64,000 nt of DNA from Apium graveolens (lineage: Eukaryota > Streptophyta > Magnoliopsida > Apiales > Apiaceae). Position 1 is the first letter of the stretch. Each line of letters begins with the position of its first letter. The stretch covers positions 141,291,135-141,355,134 of the forward strand of contig NC_133650.1 of the NCBI RefSeq assembly GCF_009905375.1. The letters run 5' to 3'. The notes below the pieces were generated by a model that worked only from the letters and a program-made list of their open reading frames with translations, made no database searches and was not told the origin of the DNA. Below are positions 59,790 to 64,000 of the stretch, piece by piece. The position numbers and the translations under genes were made by a program.

Positions 59790-62700
59790 TGTGGCGCCCA
59801 CCAAACCCGGGTCAGAAGTTTGGGGTCCATAACACATACACAATATATAACCCTGTATAGGAAATAATATTTGCAATGACCCTGCTTTACATAACCACGG
59901 ATCGCAACAGGTTAAAGTATGAAAACAAGCCACAACCTTAACTTTTATTACAACGTACTAAATCCCAACTAATTTAACTTACAACTGATAATAAAATTAT
60001 TCTTACAATCTTTCTATCTCACTACCATATAAAGCTCCTGCTAGCTCGATCCAGCTCTATCTGGAATCCTAGCTCGTACTTTGGAATGAGAAATCTCGCT
60101 ATCAACCATATCTTTTTTAGCTGTAGAATACATAAAAGATTCGCAAGAGTGAGCTAACTAGCTCAGCAAGTCATAATAACAATAACCGAGGTTAAACAAT
60201 ATTCAAATGAAATAATTCAGAAGAATCAAGTTTCTCGTTAAACAATCATTAGAATTGGATATTCATTTTAAATTTTAAAACCAAGGTTAGGCTGTTGATC
60301 AGTGACGCACTAACCCCGAGCAAGGCATACAGCTCTGCTCTATAAACTGGATCCAAGGCACACATTGGCCTAATTCGACCACGAATCTGGTCTGACCATG
60401 AATCTGGTCCACATAAAGAAAACTATCCAATTCTAAATCAGTTCAATATGATAAACAATATATCTCAATAAAACAAGATCGTAATCAACAGTAATAAAAC
60501 ATTTGTATAAGAGCATGGCGCAATTCATGAGTACCACGAGGGTATATTAAAGTATGTATAAGAAATGGCCTTCAGCCTGTAGGAGATTCAGGTTTTAGAT
60601 GAACAATGGTTTTACAAGGTTTAGTTCTTTGATGTTACAAAGAATGGTTGGGGTATAAAAGTTTCTGTATGTTCAAATAATCTTGTTCCAGTGTTTGGTG
60701 TTTGGTGGTTTACATAGAATAAGGCTTACGGCTTAAAGATCAAATGATGTGATCCAGGTTAAGGCTGTATGATTCAAAGTACTAACAATATAAAACATAG
60801 CTATTTTGAATATTAACAATATGTCACAAGAGAATTTAGAAATATTTGCAATATATCTCGAGAAAGGTTTAGAAGTACTTGACTTATCACAAATGATTCC
60901 AACTTCACTTGTACTTGTCTAATGACTCTATTCAACAACCGCTCGTCTACTTTTCCTATGCCTCGCTTCTATTCTCTGATCACTTGCTTTATTTTCTACG
61001 CATCAATTCCATTTTCTGATCACCCGCTTCCCTTTCATATGCCTTGCTTACTCTGCTAGGCATCATAAGTATCTATCAATATTCATCTCTAATTGTCACA
61101 TAGACGCCATAAGATTTCATCTACCCTTCGTTTCACCCAAATCCGATTTACGGATTGAAAGATACGATTAAAACAATCATATAATATATACATATACATT
61201 TAACACATCAATCAGTTCACATATAACACATAACACGTAAGATGTTCGATGAAAATGCTTTTCAAAGATGATTTGATATTAAAATGATTCTTTGGATATT
61301 TAATATGAATTTTTAAATATTTTTCGGAATTTAAACGGGCCGTCGAATCATTTTAAAACAGTAAATAGGGTTTGATTGGCCAAATCTGGCTTCAGAATAT
61401 TTTATAATAATTATCGAGCCTTGAAATAATTTAAAATAATATTTTAAAGCTCGAAACTATTTTTCAGGATATTTAATTCAAAAATAAATAATTAAATCTA
61501 ATTACATAATTAATTAAAATCAATTAATAATTAATTAAGTCAATTAATCAATTAATTTTCGAATTAATTGACCAATTAACTAATTAATTATTAACTAAAA
61601 TTAAATTAATTTAGATTTATTTTTGAATTAAAATGAATATTTGAAATTAAAATAATGATTTTTGAAAGTAAAAATGAATTTTAGAATTTAAAATAAGAAT
61701 TTTGAATTATTTCTAAAAATAAATTCCAGAAACAGGTTTGTATAATTGGGATTGGGGAAAATGAATCAAAGCCGGGTTGGAGTTTAAAAAAAAAGGGTCA
61801 TGAGGAACAAGATCCGGGTCGGGTTGAAGTCGACCGGATTCTGGAAAAACAGCCCAGTTTCCGGCGGTTTTGACCGACTCCGGTGATCCCCGATTACCCC
61901 CAAAATCAGCTGTTTTAATTCGTTTAATAGTCCAGTCATCAAAAATACAAGCCCAAAAATCAATCCTAGGCGACAACATCTTCCACCGGGCGTGTAATAA
62001 CGATTTTCGGCCTTAAAACCATAGAAACCGGCGAGCTATACAAGGTTTTTCTGCGATGATCGAAAACACCATTTAATAAACCAAATTCAACAATAGAGGT
62101 ACTAAATCGAAGCTTGTGCGATATATAATCTAACAGAATCAATTTCATATCCTAACCATCAATTAACAGCTCGTAAAATCGAATCAAAATGAAGAACACA
62201 AACTTAAAAACTCCAAACTCGACTTAACACAAATCGTACATAAACTTCTCAATTAAATGCGTGAATAACTTGCAATTTATCAGATAAAACTGTTTATAAC
62301 ATCAAAAGAATCAAACAAACATTAGAAACAAAAGTCCCAATTCTTGATTATAAACCCTAAAATTCAGATTTGACAATTACCAATCGATTGATTGATTTGA
62401 TGATGAAATCAGATAGAACAGATCGTAGGCTTCAATCTGGTTACTCATGCATCAAAAACCAAAATCCCAATCATCTCTAAATGATCGATTGATCTTCAAG
62501 ATTACTATGAACAAGTATTAAAGTTTTCTATTATTTCTTTCAAATAATTATGAAATTTTCTTACTGTAAAATTATGTTTATCTGTACAAAATAAGATATT
62601 GTACTGGCTATTTATATTTACGGAATATTGGTACCCCGTTGGATCATACCGGATATAAAATATTATGTTGATTTGATAAAGCCGATCCAAAACGGTATCG

Positions 62701-63225
62701 GTTTTGGGATAATTATCCAAATCTGTAAATTTTGTACTAGGGTCTTGGTCTCAACGCTTTGGTTACACGTACTACGAGATGATATTTATAATAGTTTAAT
62801 AAAAAGATCCCTTTTATCGAAAATACAGGGATTATCGATTTACCGAAACAAATTTTGTATCGAAAATATTGCAATTAGGTTAGGAATGAGTTTTCGGATG
62901 AGTTTCGGGTTATAAAAACGTAAAAACGGTTGAAGTCGGTTGGTTCCCGAGTATACAAAATAGTTTATAAATACTCGGAAAAATAATTCATTAAATCCAT
63001 AAATCTTTTATAAAATCATATAACAATATAAAATTGATAGAAAAATATCACAATTATCTATACTTTATTTTGGACTTATAAAAACTAAAATACTAAAATT
63101 ATATCATATTTACACATCCAAATACAGATACCACTTCACAGATAACTCACCAAAAATTCATATAATAATCACATAATATTTATTTATTAACAAAAATAAT
63201 TACACGTCATATCCCGGATATTACA
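59790..63225 (-). repeat. Gypsy 5' LTR, 3436 bp
   Basis: Same ends as 50567-54131. It lacks ~60 bp near 60700 and ~70 bp near 62870, the latter with AATATT at both deletion edges in the longer copy. Confidence 0.93.
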
Positions 63226-63324
63226 CTATGTGTATCAGTAGTACCAATTACATGTCATAATCGATAACAAATACAAAGATGTCTTACATATCATCTCTGA
63301 TTTGTTTGCTGTATAGGAAATAAT

Positions 63325-64000
63325 TTCAGTTGTCTATCATCTCTTGATCATACAACAAGGAACTGACAGGTTAAAGTACGTGTGATTAGAGTTTGACGTA
63401 CCTTTGGCAATATGGAAAATGGTATAGAAGGATTAAATTTGATTCTTCTTGACAAAAAAGTAAGATATAAATTTATGAAAATATATTGATTAAAAAGCTG
63501 ATTCTTTACATATTTTAGTCTTAGTTGTGCCAATATTAATATCTCAGAATGTACGGTTGCATGCTTTTATCCCTTTGGAGTTACTAAATGTATTTTCCCA
63601 GACCTTTGCCGAAGGGAATATATACGAAATAGTACACTTTCGATGCGTTCGAGCTTCAAAAATAGCAAATGAAAATTCCTCAACGATGAAAATATACTTT
63701 TTACAGTCAACTATGGTAAAACATATCATTGGTGATTATTGGAGTGTTCCATTACAAATTATGATTTTGTGAGCTTGCAAAACTTTACTAATAATGTTGG
63801 AATTAATTATTCTCATGATGATCTTGATGACTCTCCTCTTGCCGCATCAGGTACGTCACCAATGATATTCACAAAATATCATTTGATGAAAGTAAATTGA
63901 TATTTTCATACACATGTTTTGTACAGACAACGAAATACATTCATAATTATTAAAATTTTTGATAGACTTTTTTTGTATTTTAGATATAATTGGAGTTGTC
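63325..64000 (+). pseudogene. RPA1-like single-strand DNA-binding protein gene in the Helitron, partial
   Basis: Replication protein A-like OB-fold proteins bind single-stranded DNA and are carried by many plant Helitrons. Exon A ends at 63459 (SSLDHTTRN, QVKVRVIRV, RTFGNMENGIEGLNLILLDK) with GTAAGA donor. Exon B starts at 63548 (NVRLHAFIPLELLNVFSQTF) and ends at 63850. Exon C starts at 63984 (DIIGVV) and leaves the window. Exon borders and phases agree. Defects: TGA at 63364 and 63382-63384, both where tryptophan is expected, and a one-base shift near 63762 that breaks the frame before DFVSLQNF. The 5' end lies across the gypsy insertion and was not found. Confidence 0.8.

Larger units (their letters stand above)
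50567..63225 (-). mobile_element. Ty3/gypsy element (chromovirus-like), antisense, complete ends
   Basis: LTRs lie at 50567-54131 (3' LTR) and 59790-63225 (5' LTR). Read on the - strand they are TGTAATATCCGGG...GGCGCCACA. The perfect 5-bp repeat CTATG flanks the element (50562-50566, 63226-63230). Primer site and polypurine tract are both in the right places on the - strand. Internal coding runs protease, reverse transcriptase, integrase, then the GPF-type integrase tail. LTRs make up about 55% of the 12.66 kb. All coding parts are broken. Confidence 0.93.
42280..64000 (+). mobile_element. Autonomous-type Helitron, split by a gypsy element, 3' end outside window
   Basis: A Rep-helicase gene (43085-49868) and an RPA-like gene (63325 onward) lie in the same orientation, the content described for plant autonomous Helitrons. 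The proposed 5' end TCTATTATATTTTAATGAGC at 42280 follows an A, as expected for insertion between A and T, and resembles known Helitron starts. The 3' CTAG end is not in the window. A 12.7 kb antisense gypsy element sits between the two genes. Coding decay shows this copy is no longer autonomous. Confidence 0.7.

Overview
The window looks like a stretch of a plant (dicot-like) nuclear genome. It is AT-rich, its genes are split by GT-AG introns, and most of it is transposable element. Two host genes are recognisable. The first, on the + strand (15213-16727, six exons), encodes a 252-residue protein I do not recognise. The second, on the - strand (19339-24343, eleven exons), encodes the TFIIH core subunit TFB4 (290 residues). 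Both were built exon by exon with consistent splice phases. The species cannot be fixed from the sequence; the extra reading frame in the copia element resembles, from memory, frames in asterid retrotransposons.

Layout, left to right. 1-8466: a Ty3/gypsy retrotransposon (+), its 5' LTR cut by the window edge, with decayed gag-pol and a 3.2 kb 3' LTR. It sits inside an antisense gypsy-type LTR (8467-12223), which itself interrupts a decayed Ty1/copia relic (12224-13390, -). 13655-14809: a MULE-like element with a 9-bp target duplication that carries a Tourist-like and a Stowaway-like MITE. 15213-16727: unknown gene. 18455-19068 and 20683-21591: two related hAT-like non-autonomous elements, one downstream of TFB4 and one inside a TFB4 intron. 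25560-27293: possible non-autonomous Helitron. 28990-30190: imperfect tandem array of ~113-bp units, most with a GC-rich dyad. 30567-39852: a complete-ended Sirevirus-like Ty1/copia element (5-bp duplication CATAC, LTRs about 2% apart) that keeps gag, protease and integrase, lacks reverse transcriptase and RNase H, and carries a long extra reading frame. 41745-42060: antisense Helitron helicase remnant. 42280 to the window end: an autonomous-type Helitron with a decayed Rep-helicase gene and an RPA-like gene, split by a 12.7 kb antisense Ty3/gypsy element (50567-63225, duplication CTATG).

How the parts relate: the host genes occupy a gene island of about 10 kb (roughly 15-25 kb) where only small DNA transposons have landed. 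The flanks are nested retrotransposons and Helitrons. The least ordinary objects are the copia element without reverse transcriptase but with a long unknown frame, the dyad-bearing tandem array, and the Helitron whose RPA-like gene was split by a gypsy element.
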